Assembly: GCF_035319885.1 (NCBI RefSeq)
Contig: NZ_CP141285.1
Location: forward strand, 744,001-808,000
Reading direction: 5' to 3'
DNA from: Altererythrobacter sp. H2
GTDB lineage: Bacteria > Pseudomonadota > Alphaproteobacteria > Sphingomonadales > Sphingomonadaceae
Length of the DNA: 64,000 nucleotides
The translations under genes and the position numbers were made by a program. Below the pieces are notes generated by a model, which did no database searches, was not told where the DNA came from, and saw nothing but the letters and a program-made list of their open reading frames with translations. Shown piece after piece: positions 17,117 to 26,596 of this stretch (the stretch's first letter is position 1; each line of letters begins with the position of its first letter).

Positions 17117-18750
17117 GCCATTTGCCCCCTCCTGACTATGATGTCGTAATCGTCGGGGCCGGGTTCAGCGGAATATACCTGCTTTACAAGCTGCGTCAGG
17201 CGGGGTTCGACGTTCTGCTGGTAGACGCAGCGGAGCAGCCGGGGGGAATCTGGTACTGGAACCGCTACCCGGGAGCACGGGTCGATTCCCAGGTTCCACT
17301 TTACGAATTTTCCATTGCGGAAGTATGGAAAAGCTGGACGTGGAGCGAACGATTTCCAGGCTGGGAGGAACTGCGCGCCTATTTCCTCCACGTCTGCGAT
17401 ACGCTCGACCTCTGGCCGGCAATGCGAATGAAAACACGGGTCGAAAGCGCGCAGTTCGATGAAGACACCGCCTACTGGCGATTGAAGCTCGACGAAGGCG
17501 GGAAAGTAAGCGCGCGTTTCCTTTTGCCGGCCCTGGGGTTCGCCTCGAAACCCTACATTCCCGATATCCCGGGTCTTAGCGATTTCGAAGGCGACTGGTG
17601 CCATACCGCCCGCTGGCCGCAGGAAGGCATCGACCTTTCTGGCCGCCGGATCGCCCTGATCGGCACGGGTGCCAGCGGCGTACAGGTGGCGCAGGAGGCG
17701 GCAAGCTGCGCGGAGCAGCTGACGCTTTTTCAGCGAACCCCGATTCTCGCCCTTCCCATGCGGCAGGAAAAACTGGACGCTGATCGTCAGCTTCGCGAAA
17801 AATCCGAATATCCCGCTGTCTTCCAGAAAAGGCTTACGACAAGTGGCGGTTTCGAATGCCAATCGCTGGACATCTCGGCCCTGGCTGTGACCGAGGAAGA
17901 GCGGACTACGCATTTCGAGGATTTGTGGCAGCGAGGAGGGTTGCGCTTCTGGTATCATAATTTCGCTGACATACTGACGAACGAGGACGCCAATCGCCAC
18001 GCCTACGAGTTCTGGCGTGACAAGGTGCGCGAGCGGATCTGCGACCCGACCATTGCCGAGAAGCTCGCTCCCGATGAGCCGCCACATCCCTTCGGGACCA
18101 AGCGACCATCGCTCGAACAGAATTATTACGAGATCTTCGCACAAGACAATGTGACGCTGGTCGATCTGAACGACACCGCGATCACTCGCGTCACCGAGGC
18201 CGGGATAGAAACAGCCACTGGCATGATCCCGTGCGATCTCATTGTCTTCGCGACCGGCTTCGATGCCGGTCGTGGCGGGCTCATCGACATGAACATCACC
18301 GGCCGCGGTGGGCTGGGGCTGGCAGAAGCATGGAAGAGCGAGATCAAAGCCTATCTAGGCATGGCCGTCGCCCAATTTCCGAACATGCTGTTCGCCTACG
18401 GCCCGCTCAGCCCTTCAGGCTTTTCCAACGGTCCGACAAGCGCCGAAATCCAGGGTGACTGGATCTGCGATTTCCTGATCTGGCTGCGCGATAACAGGAT
18501 CGGCCTTTTCGAAGCCGATGCGCTGGCCGAGCGAAGCTGGACCGATATGGTCGCCCAAGTAGGGTCGATGACGCTCTTCCCCAAGGCTGAATCGTGGTAC
18601 ATGGGCGCCAATATTCCCGGCAAACCCCGACAACTGATCAATTTCCCCAGCGTATCTGGTTACGCCGATCTATGCCACGATGTCGCACGGCACGATTATC
18701 GTGGTTTTATCAGGAATACACTATCCGGTATGGAGACTGCGCCGAAATGA
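17113..18750 (+). CDS. Baeyer-Villiger flavin monooxygenase
   Basis: 545 residues from a GTG overlapping the upstream stop. The FAD Rossmann motif VGAGFSGIYLLYKLRQAG is followed by PGGIWYWNRYPGARVDSQ, the Baeyer-Villiger fingerprint FxGxxxHxxxWP (FEGDWCHTARWP) and the NADPH motif IGTGASGVQVAQE. The family inserts an oxygen next to a ketone carbonyl to give an ester or lactone. The next gene is an alpha/beta hydrolase able to open such an ester. Size and motifs match cyclohexanone/steroid-type BVMOs. The substrate is unknown. Confidence 0.93.
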   Translation: MSHLPPPDYDVVIVGAGFSGIYLLYKLRQAGFDVLLVDAAEQPGGIWYWNRYPGARVDSQVPLYEFSIAEVWKSWTWSERFPGWEELRAYFLHVCDTLDLWPAMRMKTRVESAQFDEDTAYWRLKLDEGGKVSARFLLPALGFASKPYIPDIPGLSDFEGDWCHTARWPQEGIDLSGRRIALIGTGASGVQVAQEAASCAEQLTLFQRTPILALPMRQEKLDADRQLREKSEYPAVFQKRLTTSGGFECQSLDISALAVTEEERTTHFEDLWQRGGLRFWYHNFADILTNEDANRHAYEFWRDKVRERICDPTIAEKLAPDEPPHPFGTKRPSLEQNYYEIFAQDNVTLVDLNDTAITRVTEAGIETATGMIPCDLIVFATGFDAGRGGLIDMNITGRGGLGLAEAWKSEIKAYLGMAVAQFPNMLFAYGPLSPSGFSNGPTSAEIQGDWICDFLIWLRDNRIGLFEADALAERSWTDMVAQVGSMTLFPKAESWYMGANIPGKPRQLINFPSVSGYADLCHDVARHDYRGFIRNTLSGMETAPK

Positions 18751-19718
18751 ATGAAATGAAACCAATCCACGACGGGTCAGCAGATATCGATCCCGTATGG
18801 GCCGGCGACGGGGCGGATATACCCGAATGGTTCGCCTGGGCGCTGAGCGTGCCCCGTGAGGAAGGCTTCGTAGAGGTTGGTGGCGCGCGGGTGCATTATC
18901 TTCGCTGGGGCAAGCGTGACCGGCCCAAATTGCTCATGACTCACGGTTTTCTCGCCCATGCCCGCTGCTTTGCCTTCATCGCACCGTACCTTGCCGAAGA
19001 CTACGACGTGGTGGCGTTCGATCTGGCCGGTATGGGCGATAGCGAGATGCGCGGCGTGGCCGATATAGCTGCGCGGGGAAAGGAATTCGTCGAGATCAGC
19101 GAAGCGCTCGATTTGTTTGCGGATGGAAGCAGACCGACGATCATCGCCCATAGCTTCGGCTCGGGTGCAGCGCTGACCGCCGTTTCCCAATCGCCGGATG
19201 CCTTCGCCGGCGTTATTGTCTGCGATCTCATGGTGATGCGGCCCGAAAAGCTGGAGAAATACTGGACCATGGGCAGATCGAGCCCCGGGTCGGGTAATCC
19301 TGACAAACCGGTGCGACGCTACCCCACCTACGAAGCGGCGCGCGAGAGGTATATCCTGTCGCCGCCGCAGGCAGTTGGTGAGCCGTTCCTGATGGATTAC
19401 ATGGCCTATCACTCTCTCCGCCGCGATGGCGAGGAGTGGACATGGAAGTTTTCTCCCGAAGTGTTCCGGCGCAGCAACAAGCCCGACGAATGGCTGACAG
19501 TAGGCCAGAGGCTGGTCGATGCGCCCGGGCGCAAAGCGATTGTGTACGGCGAGAAAAGTCAGCTCTTTGATCGCGATTCCGCCCGCTATATCCGGGAACT
19601 GGGAGGGGGAAAGATACCAATTGTTGCAGTGCCCGATGCACGCCATCATCTCATGCTGGATCAGCCGCTCGCGTTCGTCGCTGCGCTACGGGCGGTACTG
19701 GCCTTTTGGAGCCTCTGA
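18747..19718 (+). CDS. Alpha/beta hydrolase (ester/lactone hydrolase)
   Basis: 323 residues from an ATG overlapping the BVMO stop (ATGA). The alpha/beta hydrolase core has LLMTHGFLAHARCF (oxyanion region), FDLAGMGDSEM, the nucleophile AHSFGSG with Ser, an acid near KSQLFDRD and the catalytic His in DARHHLMLDQP. The ~45-residue N-terminal extension is unusual. It is placed to hydrolyse the ester or lactone made by the monooxygenase. It is the last gene of the operon; a hairpin terminator follows ~335 bases later. Confidence 0.88.
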   Translation: MNEMKPIHDGSADIDPVWAGDGADIPEWFAWALSVPREEGFVEVGGARVHYLRWGKRDRPKLLMTHGFLAHARCFAFIAPYLAEDYDVVAFDLAGMGDSEMRGVADIAARGKEFVEISEALDLFADGSRPTIIAHSFGSGAALTAVSQSPDAFAGVIVCDLMVMRPEKLEKYWTMGRSSPGSGNPDKPVRRYPTYEAARERYILSPPQAVGEPFLMDYMAYHSLRRDGEEWTWKFSPEVFRRSNKPDEWLTVGQRLVDAPGRKAIVYGEKSQLFDRDSARYIRELGGGKIPIVAVPDARHHLMLDQPLAFVAALRAVLAFWSL

Positions 19719-20137
19719 GATCCCCCATACTAAGAGGCTGGTTCCTGGTCAGAGGCCAGCGAGATGGGGGCAAAGGGCGTCCATATTCATCTTGTACTAT
19801 ATCCGAACTATTGTCGCCGTCGGCACGGCGAACGCTTCGTTGGTCTCGATGCCAGCTGGGGCAAAAGCTTTATCGGGAGCAACTCGCTTAGCACGCCAAC
19901 CATTGCTGATCTTTAGCAAACGTTCACTCCGCGTGCGATCTGGATCGTGGCCCATGGGGTCAAAAGATAAGGCGCTTTACTAATATCACGCGGATGTATA
20001 TGCCCATGGACGGGGATTGGGCTAATTCTCTCCCTCTCCTCTCCACAGACTAAGGGGCGACCCTCGAGGTCGCCCCATTTTGCAGTAAGCGGCGGAGCCA
20101 ATTATCGTCGCACTGAAGAGATGGGAAGGGATGCTAT
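19719..20137 (+). other. Intergenic region before the TonB receptor
   Basis: About 420 bases without a convincing gene; short frames here have no family character. It holds a hairpin near its 3' end and presumably the receptor's promoter. No clear -35/-10 pair stands out. GAAGGGATG-type purine-rich sequence precedes the receptor ATG. Confidence 0.5.
20054..20080 (+). terminator. Hairpin terminator after the catabolic operon
   Basis: GGGGCGACC (20054-20062), five-base loop, GGTCGCCCC (20068-20076), then ATTTT. The perfect nine-pair GC-rich stem with a short T run fits a rho-independent terminator, separating the operon from the receptor gene. Confidence 0.7.
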
Positions 20138-23074
20138 ATGACACTGAGAGCGATGGTGCTCGCCACTTCGGCCATCTTGGCTTGGCCGCAGATGGCTTTA
20201 GCGCAGGATTCCACAACTGATGAGGCGGAACCCCAAGGATCCGTAATCATCGTGACGGCCCAACGCCAATCTCAAAGTCTGCAAGAGGTGCCGATCGCGG
20301 TCAGTGCCTTCGATGCTACGGCTCTCGAAAGCCAGCAGATCGAGAACGCTGCTGACCTTCAATTGACGCTCCCGAACGTCTCATTTTCGAAGGGCAACTT
20401 CACCGGGTCGTCCTTCACCATCCGTGGTATCGGCGATCTTTGTGTTGGTGTGACGTGTGACGCAGCGACGGCTATCCATATCAATGGTTCCCCTCTTTTT
20501 GGTACCCGGCTGTTCGAAACAGAATATTTTGACCTTGAGCGAATTGAGGTCCTACGGGGGCCGCAGGGCACCCTCTTCGGCCGCAACGCTACCTCGGGTG
20601 TTGTCAACCTTGTGACAGCCAAGCCTGACCTCGGTTCTTTCGGCGCGGCCGGAGAGTTCGAGTATGGGAATTACAACAGCATCAAGGCCGAAGGGATGGT
20701 CAATGTCCCGATCGGCGATTCTATCGGCGTTCGGGTAGCCGGATTCTTTCTGAATCGCGACGGTTACACCACAAACCTTTTCGACAATTCGGATGTCGAC
20801 GACCGAGACATGTACGCTGTTCGTGGTTCTCTTCGTTTTGAACCCGGTGCCGATACCACTCTCGACTTCATGGCATATTATTTCAGGGAAGATGACACCC
20901 GTTTACGTAATCAAAAGCAGGCCTGCCAGCGTGACCCGCTCGGCGTGCTGGGTTGTCTGAACAATCGCCGCGACTTTGACATCACCAATGCCAATTCCAC
21001 AGTCGGCGCAACGCTCAGTTCGCAAGAGTTCTTCGCTATTCAGGGAATTCCCTCAGTACTGGGATTGGGAAGCCTGTACGGCCCCGATGCATTTGCAGGA
21101 TTCGATAAGCCCGACGATGTGCGCACGGTAAACACGGCGTATACTCCATTCTATTTTGCCGATGAAGTGCAGCTACAGGCCCGTCTCGAGCAGCGCATCG
21201 GAGCTATGACACTGACTGCAACCGGTCTTTATCAGGACACCGAAGTCGATTCCCGGCAGGACTACTTTCTGGGCATTCAGGATCGTACCGGCTTTGCTAC
21301 GGCCTTGAACGTGTTGTCCGGCTTCGCGGCCAACGGTTTGCCTACCGGCCTCCCCGCACCTGCACCGGCGTTCGTGCCAGGTTCGTCGGCGTATTTTACC
21401 CCGATTGTGGAGGCTCTCATCCCCAATGGCCCAGGGGGCTTATTGTGCACCTCCGATAACGATGATGGGAACAGGGGCGCGTTCGAAGGTAATGTATTGT
21501 GCGGCGAAACGCCGCTATCCTTCGACAGGTCTTCAGAGCAACGCGAATCCTGGAGCGGCGAAATCCTCCTTTCCAGTGATTTCGACGGAGCATTCAATTT
21601 CCTGCTCGGAGGGATCTATGCAAAGTCCAAGACTACCGACAACAGTTACTATGTAAACTCATTCGCGCTTGACTACGCCAGTGCCATTCTGGGATCGTTT
21701 GGTACTTTGGCAGGCGGTGCACCGCCATCCTACTTCGCAACATCCATGTACCGCAACAATTCTCTCGAGGCTAATCTTGAGAGCTTCGGTGTGTTCGGGG
21801 AGATCTACGTCGACCTGACCGAGCGTCTGACCTTCACCGGAGGTTTGCGGTATAACGACGACAAGAAAGACGTGACTGCGCGCACGACCTTGATTAGCTT
21901 CCTCAATCCTTACGCGAATGACGGGGAGCCGTTCGACAGCCCGATCACTCCCTTAACCGGTCCCTCTGGTCTTTTTGATGCCGATCCTGGTACGCCAGGT
22001 GAGCAGCTGACGCAATTTAGAGAAGTAGGTTTCGATGAAATAACCGGGCGTGCGGTGCTCGACTACGAAGTTACGCCTGACAATTCGATTTACGCATCTT
22101 ATGCCAGGGGCTATAAATCCGGGGGTATCAACCCGCCCCTTTCGCCCGTTTTCGATGTGGCTGAAAGCTTCGGATCAGAAACCATCGACGCATTTGAAAT
22201 CGGATCGAAAAATACCTTTGCGAATGGCGCACTGCAATTAAACGCTACTGCATTCTACTATAAGTATAGCGGGTTGCAGCTTAGCCGCATCGTCGCCCGT
22301 ACCTCAGTTAATGATACTATCGATGCCGATATCTGGGGTGTGGAACTAGAGTCCGTTATCCGGCCCGATCCCGATTGGCTTGTCAACTTGACGTTCAGTT
22401 ATCTCAACGCGGAAGTTGCCGGCGACCAGTTCTTCTCCAATCCGCGCGACCCGGGTGGCGGCGATCCTGATGCCGTCATCATCAAGGATATCAGCAACGG
22501 TGCTAATTGTGCCGTAACCGGGCCAGCCCCCGGCGTGGCCGACGCATTCGTCGCCGGAGTGAACGCAGCTCTGGGTCTTCGTGGTCCCGAAGAATTTCCT
22601 AATGACGGCAATCTTGCGTCAAGCGGCGCATTCAGCATTTGCGATGTCTTGGCCGGAGCCGTTCCGGCGGGCAGCGGCCTTGCGGTATTAAGCCCTGGCG
22701 TAGAGGTCAACTTAAAAGGGAACAAGTTGCCGCAGGCCCCCGAAATGAAGGTTTCGATGGGTGTGCAGTACACCGCCACTTTCGACAATGGCATGACTCT
22801 GGTTCCTCGCGTGGACGTAGCGCTGACTGGTGAGCAATACGGCAATATCTTTAACGGCAGGGTCAACCGGATCGAGCCATTCGTGCAAGCCAACGCGATC
22901 GTGCAGTTGAACAGTGCGGATGAGCGTTGGTTCGTGCGCGGATTTGTTCAGAACATTTTCGACAGCAGCTCGGTGACAGGATTGTACTTGACCGACGCAT
23001 CCTCGGGGAATTTTACCAATATCTACACTTTGGATCCTCGTAGATATGGTGTTGCTTTGGGGTTCAGTTTCTAA
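20138..23074 (+). CDS. TonB-dependent outer membrane receptor
   Basis: 978 residues. A signal peptide (MTLRAMVLATSAILAWPQMALAQ) is followed by a TonB box (IIVTAQR), the plug domain (VPIAVSAFDATALESQQI, LPNVSFSKGNFTGSSFTIRGIG, LRGPQGTLFGRNATSGVVN) and a long beta barrel ending in aromatic YGVALGFSF. Such receptors import large or scarce substrates with TonB energy; sphingomonads use many for aromatic, terpenoid and steroid compounds. Its place right after the catabolic operon suggests uptake of that pathway's substrate. Base composition is visibly less GC-rich than the flanking genes. Confidence 0.93.
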   Translation: MTLRAMVLATSAILAWPQMALAQDSTTDEAEPQGSVIIVTAQRQSQSLQEVPIAVSAFDATALESQQIENAADLQLTLPNVSFSKGNFTGSSFTIRGIGDLCVGVTCDAATAIHINGSPLFGTRLFETEYFDLERIEVLRGPQGTLFGRNATSGVVNLVTAKPDLGSFGAAGEFEYGNYNSIKAEGMVNVPIGDSIGVRVAGFFLNRDGYTTNLFDNSDVDDRDMYAVRGSLRFEPGADTTLDFMAYYFREDDTRLRNQKQACQRDPLGVLGCLNNRRDFDITNANSTVGATLSSQEFFAIQGIPSVLGLGSLYGPDAFAGFDKPDDVRTVNTAYTPFYFADEVQLQARLEQRIGAMTLTATGLYQDTEVDSRQDYFLGIQDRTGFATALNVLSGFAANGLPTGLPAPAPAFVPGSSAYFTPIVEALIPNGPGGLLCTSDNDDGNRGAFEGNVLCGETPLSFDRSSEQRESWSGEILLSSDFDGAFNFLLGGIYAKSKTTDNSYYVNSFALDYASAILGSFGTLAGGAPPSYFATSMYRNNSLEANLESFGVFGEIYVDLTERLTFTGGLRYNDDKKDVTARTTLISFLNPYANDGEPFDSPITPLTGPSGLFDADPGTPGEQLTQFREVGFDEITGRAVLDYEVTPDNSIYASYARGYKSGGINPPLSPVFDVAESFGSETIDAFEIGSKNTFANGALQLNATAFYYKYSGLQLSRIVARTSVNDTIDADIWGVELESVIRPDPDWLVNLTFSYLNAEVAGDQFFSNPRDPGGGDPDAVIIKDISNGANCAVTGPAPGVADAFVAGVNAALGLRGPEEFPNDGNLASSGAFSICDVLAGAVPAGSGLAVLSPGVEVNLKGNKLPQAPEMKVSMGVQYTATFDNGMTLVPRVDVALTGEQYGNIFNGRVNRIEPFVQANAIVQLNSADERWFVRGFVQNIFDSSSVTGLYLTDASSGNFTNIYTLDPRRYGVALGFSF

Positions 23075-23514
23075 CAGGTCCAGATCGTGTTGGCGGGGAG
23101 ATCGGTGGTCCTCCCAACGACCCGAAAGGACAGTGCCAGCTAGTTCGTATTTCGACCCATGACTTTATAGCTTTTCCAGAGCGGCGTAATGCTCGATGAC
23201 CGCCTCGTAAGCCTACCGACGAGGCGGTCATCGAACCGGCCAAATGCGAGCTGCACTCGAAATGCCTGTACGATCGCTCGTTGATGTCGCTACGAGATGC
23301 TCGCGGAAAGCTTAAGGCCTTACATAGAAACGACAATGAAGAGTCACCGAATAGTGCAATCGGGATATCCGATGGTGATACTGGCAAACGCACTCTGCGA
23401 AAGGCGGAAACATGCTGACCCCTATGATCCAAGATTGGGTCGCAGTGCACGAGGTGCTGACGCGTTAGGAAAAGTTGGAAGGGGCTGCGGGGCAGACTTC
23501 TGAGAAAACTTATC
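23075..23514 (+). other. Intergenic region between receptor and efflux operon (convergent ends)
   Basis: About 440 bases without a supported gene. Both flanking genes end here. The notable content is the perfect 16-bp inverted repeat listed separately; short frames have no recognisable family features. Confidence 0.5.
23193..23234. repeat. Perfect 16-bp inverted repeat with 10-base loop
   Basis: TCGATGACCGCCTCGT (23193-23208) and its exact complement ACGAGGCGGTCATCGA (23219-23234). It is longer than needed for a terminator and lacks a T tract on the + side (CCGGCC follows). It lies between two converging operons, so a bidirectional terminator is the simplest reading; the end of a lost mobile element is an alternative. 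Confidence 0.75.
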
Positions 23515-25032
23515 CTAACTCTGTTCAGGTTTCATAACTGATTTTCGATCGACCGGAGCAGGCTCAACCGACGTGCGATTGTCGCGAGACAATTCGACCC
23601 ATCCCAACCCAAGCGACTTCTGGATCGCGATCCAGCCATTTGTCATGGCGGCGATCGCCCGATCGAGATTTGCTCTGGCCTGTTCGCGCTTGCGGATCGA
23701 AGTGTTGAGTTCGCCTTGCGAGATTACCCCCGCGGCGCGGCGTTGCTCGTTAAGCTCCGCAGCCGTGTCGGCCTGTCGACTGATCTGCGCCAGCGCGGCT
23801 ACGTTGGCTCTTTGTTGCCCGAACCGGGCAAGCGATTGTTCGGCGTCGCGCAGTGCGCCAAGGACCACTTCAACATAACGCGCTTCGGCCTCGTCGCGCG
23901 CACTCTCGGCCTGATCGATCGATGCTGCCGTGCGGCCGAAATCAAGCAGGTTCCACTGTAGCCGCGGCAAAGCGATTGCCGATAAGTTGCCCGGGTCCAG
24001 GATGTCGTCGGGCTCCGATCCGCCCAAACCGAGAATCCCCATGAAGGAAATCTTGGGGAAGCGAGCAGCCTCTGCCACGCCAATGCGCGCATTCGCCGCG
24101 GCCAGCATGCGTTCGGCGGCTCGAACATCCGGCCGCCGCGCTATTAGCGCTGCGGGATCGCCCACCGCGACCCGTTCGGGGGGAAGCGGAATTTCGGCCT
24201 GAGCCGCCAGGAGCCCGTCGAGTGCGCCGGGCGCTTCGCCCGTCAGCACCGCGAGCGTGTCTTTGAATACATCGATGTCCGCTTGAGCTTCCGCGATCTG
24301 CGACTTGAGCAGTTCGAGCTCGGCGTTCGCGTTACCGACCGGGAACAGCGCGAGAGCGCCCTGTGTATAGCGCTGATAGGTCAATTCGAGAATTTGCTGC
24401 TGCAAGTCGCGCTCTCGCTGGACAAGCTCGAGCCGCCCTTGCGCTTCTCGCAGGCTCACATACGCCCGCGCGATTTCGGCGGCGAGCTGGACTTTCGCAT
24501 CCTCGGCGTTCGCCACCGAGGCCGCAGCCTGAGCGTTAATGGCCTCGACACGCCGTGCCTGCCCCCCAGCGAAATCGATCTCCCAGTTTGCGTTGAGCCC
24601 GAGGTTGTAGACGCTGAGGCTGTCCTGCTCTTCGGTGTCTGCAGGAGCGCCGGGCGATCCCGGGGGCGGGCCGCTGCCGATATCTAGCCCTGGGATATTC
24701 GCCTGGACCGCAGTCGCCTGCGCAGCCACGGCGGGTAGCCGGTTGGCGCGCTCCTGGCGGACAGAAGCCCTTGCCTGTTCGATGCGAGCGCGCGCTGCGG
24801 CCACGCCCGGATTGCCGGCCAGCGCACGCGCCTCCAGTTCATTGAGAACCGGATCGCCGAGCAGCGTCCACCAGTCGCCGGCAATCGGCGCCAACGGATC
24901 GATTTCGGGGCCGGCCCGTACGAACGCATTGCCTGCGTCGGTCGCAAGTTGCGGGGGGCCGGCATAGTCGGGACCGGACATGCAACCCGCGAGGAGCGCC
25001 ATGGGAGCGAGGAGGGTTAGGGTCTTGCGCAT
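23515..25032 (-). CDS. Outer membrane efflux lipoprotein (NodT/OprM family), efflux operon 1
   Basis: 505 residues from the ATG at 25032. The lipoprotein signal MRKTLTLLAPMALLAGC has Cys at the lipobox. Paired outer-membrane-factor repeats follow (WWTLLGDPVLNELEARALAGNP, IARAYVSLREAQGRLELVQRERD, RRPDVRAAERMLAAANARIGVAEAARFPKISF, LPRLQWNLLDFGR). It forms the trimeric exit duct for the inner-membrane pump upstream. It is third in the EmrA-EmrB-OMF operon, 7 bases after the pump gene. It is clearly paralogous to the gene at 34767-36227. Confidence 0.92.
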   Translation of the reverse strand: MRKTLTLLAPMALLAGCMSGPDYAGPPQLATDAGNAFVRAGPEIDPLAPIAGDWWTLLGDPVLNELEARALAGNPGVAAARARIEQARASVRQERANRLPAVAAQATAVQANIPGLDIGSGPPPGSPGAPADTEEQDSLSVYNLGLNANWEIDFAGGQARRVEAINAQAAASVANAEDAKVQLAAEIARAYVSLREAQGRLELVQRERDLQQQILELTYQRYTQGALALFPVGNANAELELLKSQIAEAQADIDVFKDTLAVLTGEAPGALDGLLAAQAEIPLPPERVAVGDPAALIARRPDVRAAERMLAAANARIGVAEAARFPKISFMGILGLGGSEPDDILDPGNLSAIALPRLQWNLLDFGRTAASIDQAESARDEAEARYVEVVLGALRDAEQSLARFGQQRANVAALAQISRQADTAAELNEQRRAAGVISQGELNTSIRKREQARANLDRAIAAMTNGWIAIQKSLGLGWVELSRDNRTSVEPAPVDRKSVMKPEQS

Positions 25033-25039
25033 AGAGTTC

Positions 25040-26593
25040 TCAGTGCATCGAAAGGGATAAGTTCTTCGGGAGAGGCTTGAGGAACAGTACCAGCGGCACC
25101 GTGACCAGGGTAATCGCGCCCATGGCGAAAAAGACATCGTTGTAGGTCATCACGAACGCATCGCGCTGAATGATGCCGGAAAGCATCTCCAGCGCGGCCT
25201 GTGGATTGCCCAACGACGCCGTCATGGTGTCCAGGTATTCCTGTAGCCGGGGGCTGTTGGCGTTGAGAGTTTCTTCCATCCGCCGACTATGATGCCACAG
25301 GCGCTGGTCCTGGAACGAAGCAAGCCCGGCGAGCGCGAAAGAGCCCCCTAGGTTTCGCGCCGCGTTGAAGATGCCCGAAGCATCGCCGGCATCCTCCTTG
25401 GCAACCGAAGCTACCGTCGCCTGGTTGAGGAACATCATCGTGAGGATCATGCCGATGCCGCGCAGGAACTGGCTTTCGGTGAACACTCCACCTCCCGATT
25501 CCGCTGTCAGATTTATGCTGACGAAACAGCTTAGCGCCATGATGAACATGCCCGCGCCGACCGCAATGCGGATGTGAATCCTGCGGATCATGAACGGGAG
25601 AACGGGCATCAACAGGAAAGCCGGAACGCCCATCCAGAAGATCACAAGTCCGGTCTGCAAGGCATTATAATCGGAAATTATCGCGAGAAATTGCGGGATC
25701 ACGTAGGTCGAGCCATACATGACCATGCCAAGCGCCAGTGCCATCACCACGACGCTGGCAAACTGCCTGCTGAGCATCAGGCGCAATTTGAGCACGGGTT
25801 TGCGCGCGTAAAGCTGTCCGTAGGTCAGAAGTGCAAAACCCACGACCGTCATCAGTGTGAGCTGGACGATCAGCGTGGAATCGAACCACTCCTCACGGTG
25901 GCCTTCTTCCAGAACGATGGTCAGCCCACCCAACCCAAGGATCATACCAGCTATTCCCGCCCAATCAGCCTCGCGCAGGTAAACCCAGTCGGGCTTTTCA
26001 TGGGGTAACCCGATGAATAGTAAAGCAAGGAGCAACGCGCAGACGGGCACGTTGACGAAGAAGGCGTAGTGCCAGCTCAGGTTCTCGGTAAGCCAGCCCC
26101 CCACCAACGGGCCCATTACCGGCCCAAGAACCACGGTCATTCCGAAGAGCGCCATGCCAATCGGCTGTTGCGATGGAGGCAGTCGCTTTGCGACGATGGT
26201 CATGGCGGTTGGAATAAGCGCGCCGCCCATGAACCCTTGACCGGTGCGACCGATGATCATCGTCGTCAGATCGGTGGCAATGCCGCACAACACCGAAAAG
26301 GCCGTGAAGGCAGAAACCGCGACGATGAGCAGCGTGCGAAGGCCGAGCAGTCTTTCCAGCCACGCGCTCAGAGGGATGATGATGATCTCGGCAACAAGGA
26401 AGGCTGTCGCGATCCAGGTGCCTTCGGTTCCGGTCGCGCCGATTTCCCCCTGGATCGTCGGCAGCGCCGAATTGACGATCGAGATGTCAAGCGTTGCCAG
26501 CATCGCCCCCAGCGCACCGGCGGCTACGGCGATCCAGGCCGTAGCATCGGCCTTTTCGACCGGCGGCGAAACCGCTGCAGCGGCGCCTGCCAT
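25040..26593 (-). CDS. emrB: DHA2-family MFS drug exporter (EmrB-like), efflux operon 1
   Basis: 517 residues with about 14 membrane segments. DHA2 marks include LATLDISIVNSALPTIQGEIGA, GTWIATAFLVAEIIIIPLSAWLERLLG, GFMGGALIPTAMTIVAKRLP and FGMTVVLGPVMGPLVGGWLTENLSWHYAFFVNVPV (motif C region). It exports lipophilic toxic compounds by proton antiport as part of a tripartite system. It lies 3 bases after emrA and 7 bases before the outer-membrane factor. Near-identical in order and sequence to the gene at 36238-37809. Confidence 0.93.
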   Translation of the reverse strand: MAGAAAAVSPPVEKADATAWIAVAAGALGAMLATLDISIVNSALPTIQGEIGATGTEGTWIATAFLVAEIIIIPLSAWLERLLGLRTLLIVAVSAFTAFSVLCGIATDLTTMIIGRTGQGFMGGALIPTAMTIVAKRLPPSQQPIGMALFGMTVVLGPVMGPLVGGWLTENLSWHYAFFVNVPVCALLLALLFIGLPHEKPDWVYLREADWAGIAGMILGLGGLTIVLEEGHREEWFDSTLIVQLTLMTVVGFALLTYGQLYARKPVLKLRLMLSRQFASVVVMALALGMVMYGSTYVIPQFLAIISDYNALQTGLVIFWMGVPAFLLMPVLPFMIRRIHIRIAVGAGMFIMALSCFVSINLTAESGGGVFTESQFLRGIGMILTMMFLNQATVASVAKEDAGDASGIFNAARNLGGSFALAGLASFQDQRLWHHSRRMEETLNANSPRLQEYLDTMTASLGNPQAALEMLSGIIQRDAFVMTYNDVFFAMGAITLVTVPLVLFLKPLPKNLSLSMH

Positions 26594-26596
26594 CGG

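Noticed and set aside
19519-19983. Frame spanning the end of the hydrolase gene and the intergenic space
   Set aside because: Most of it overlaps the hydrolase in another frame, and the rest shows no motifs.
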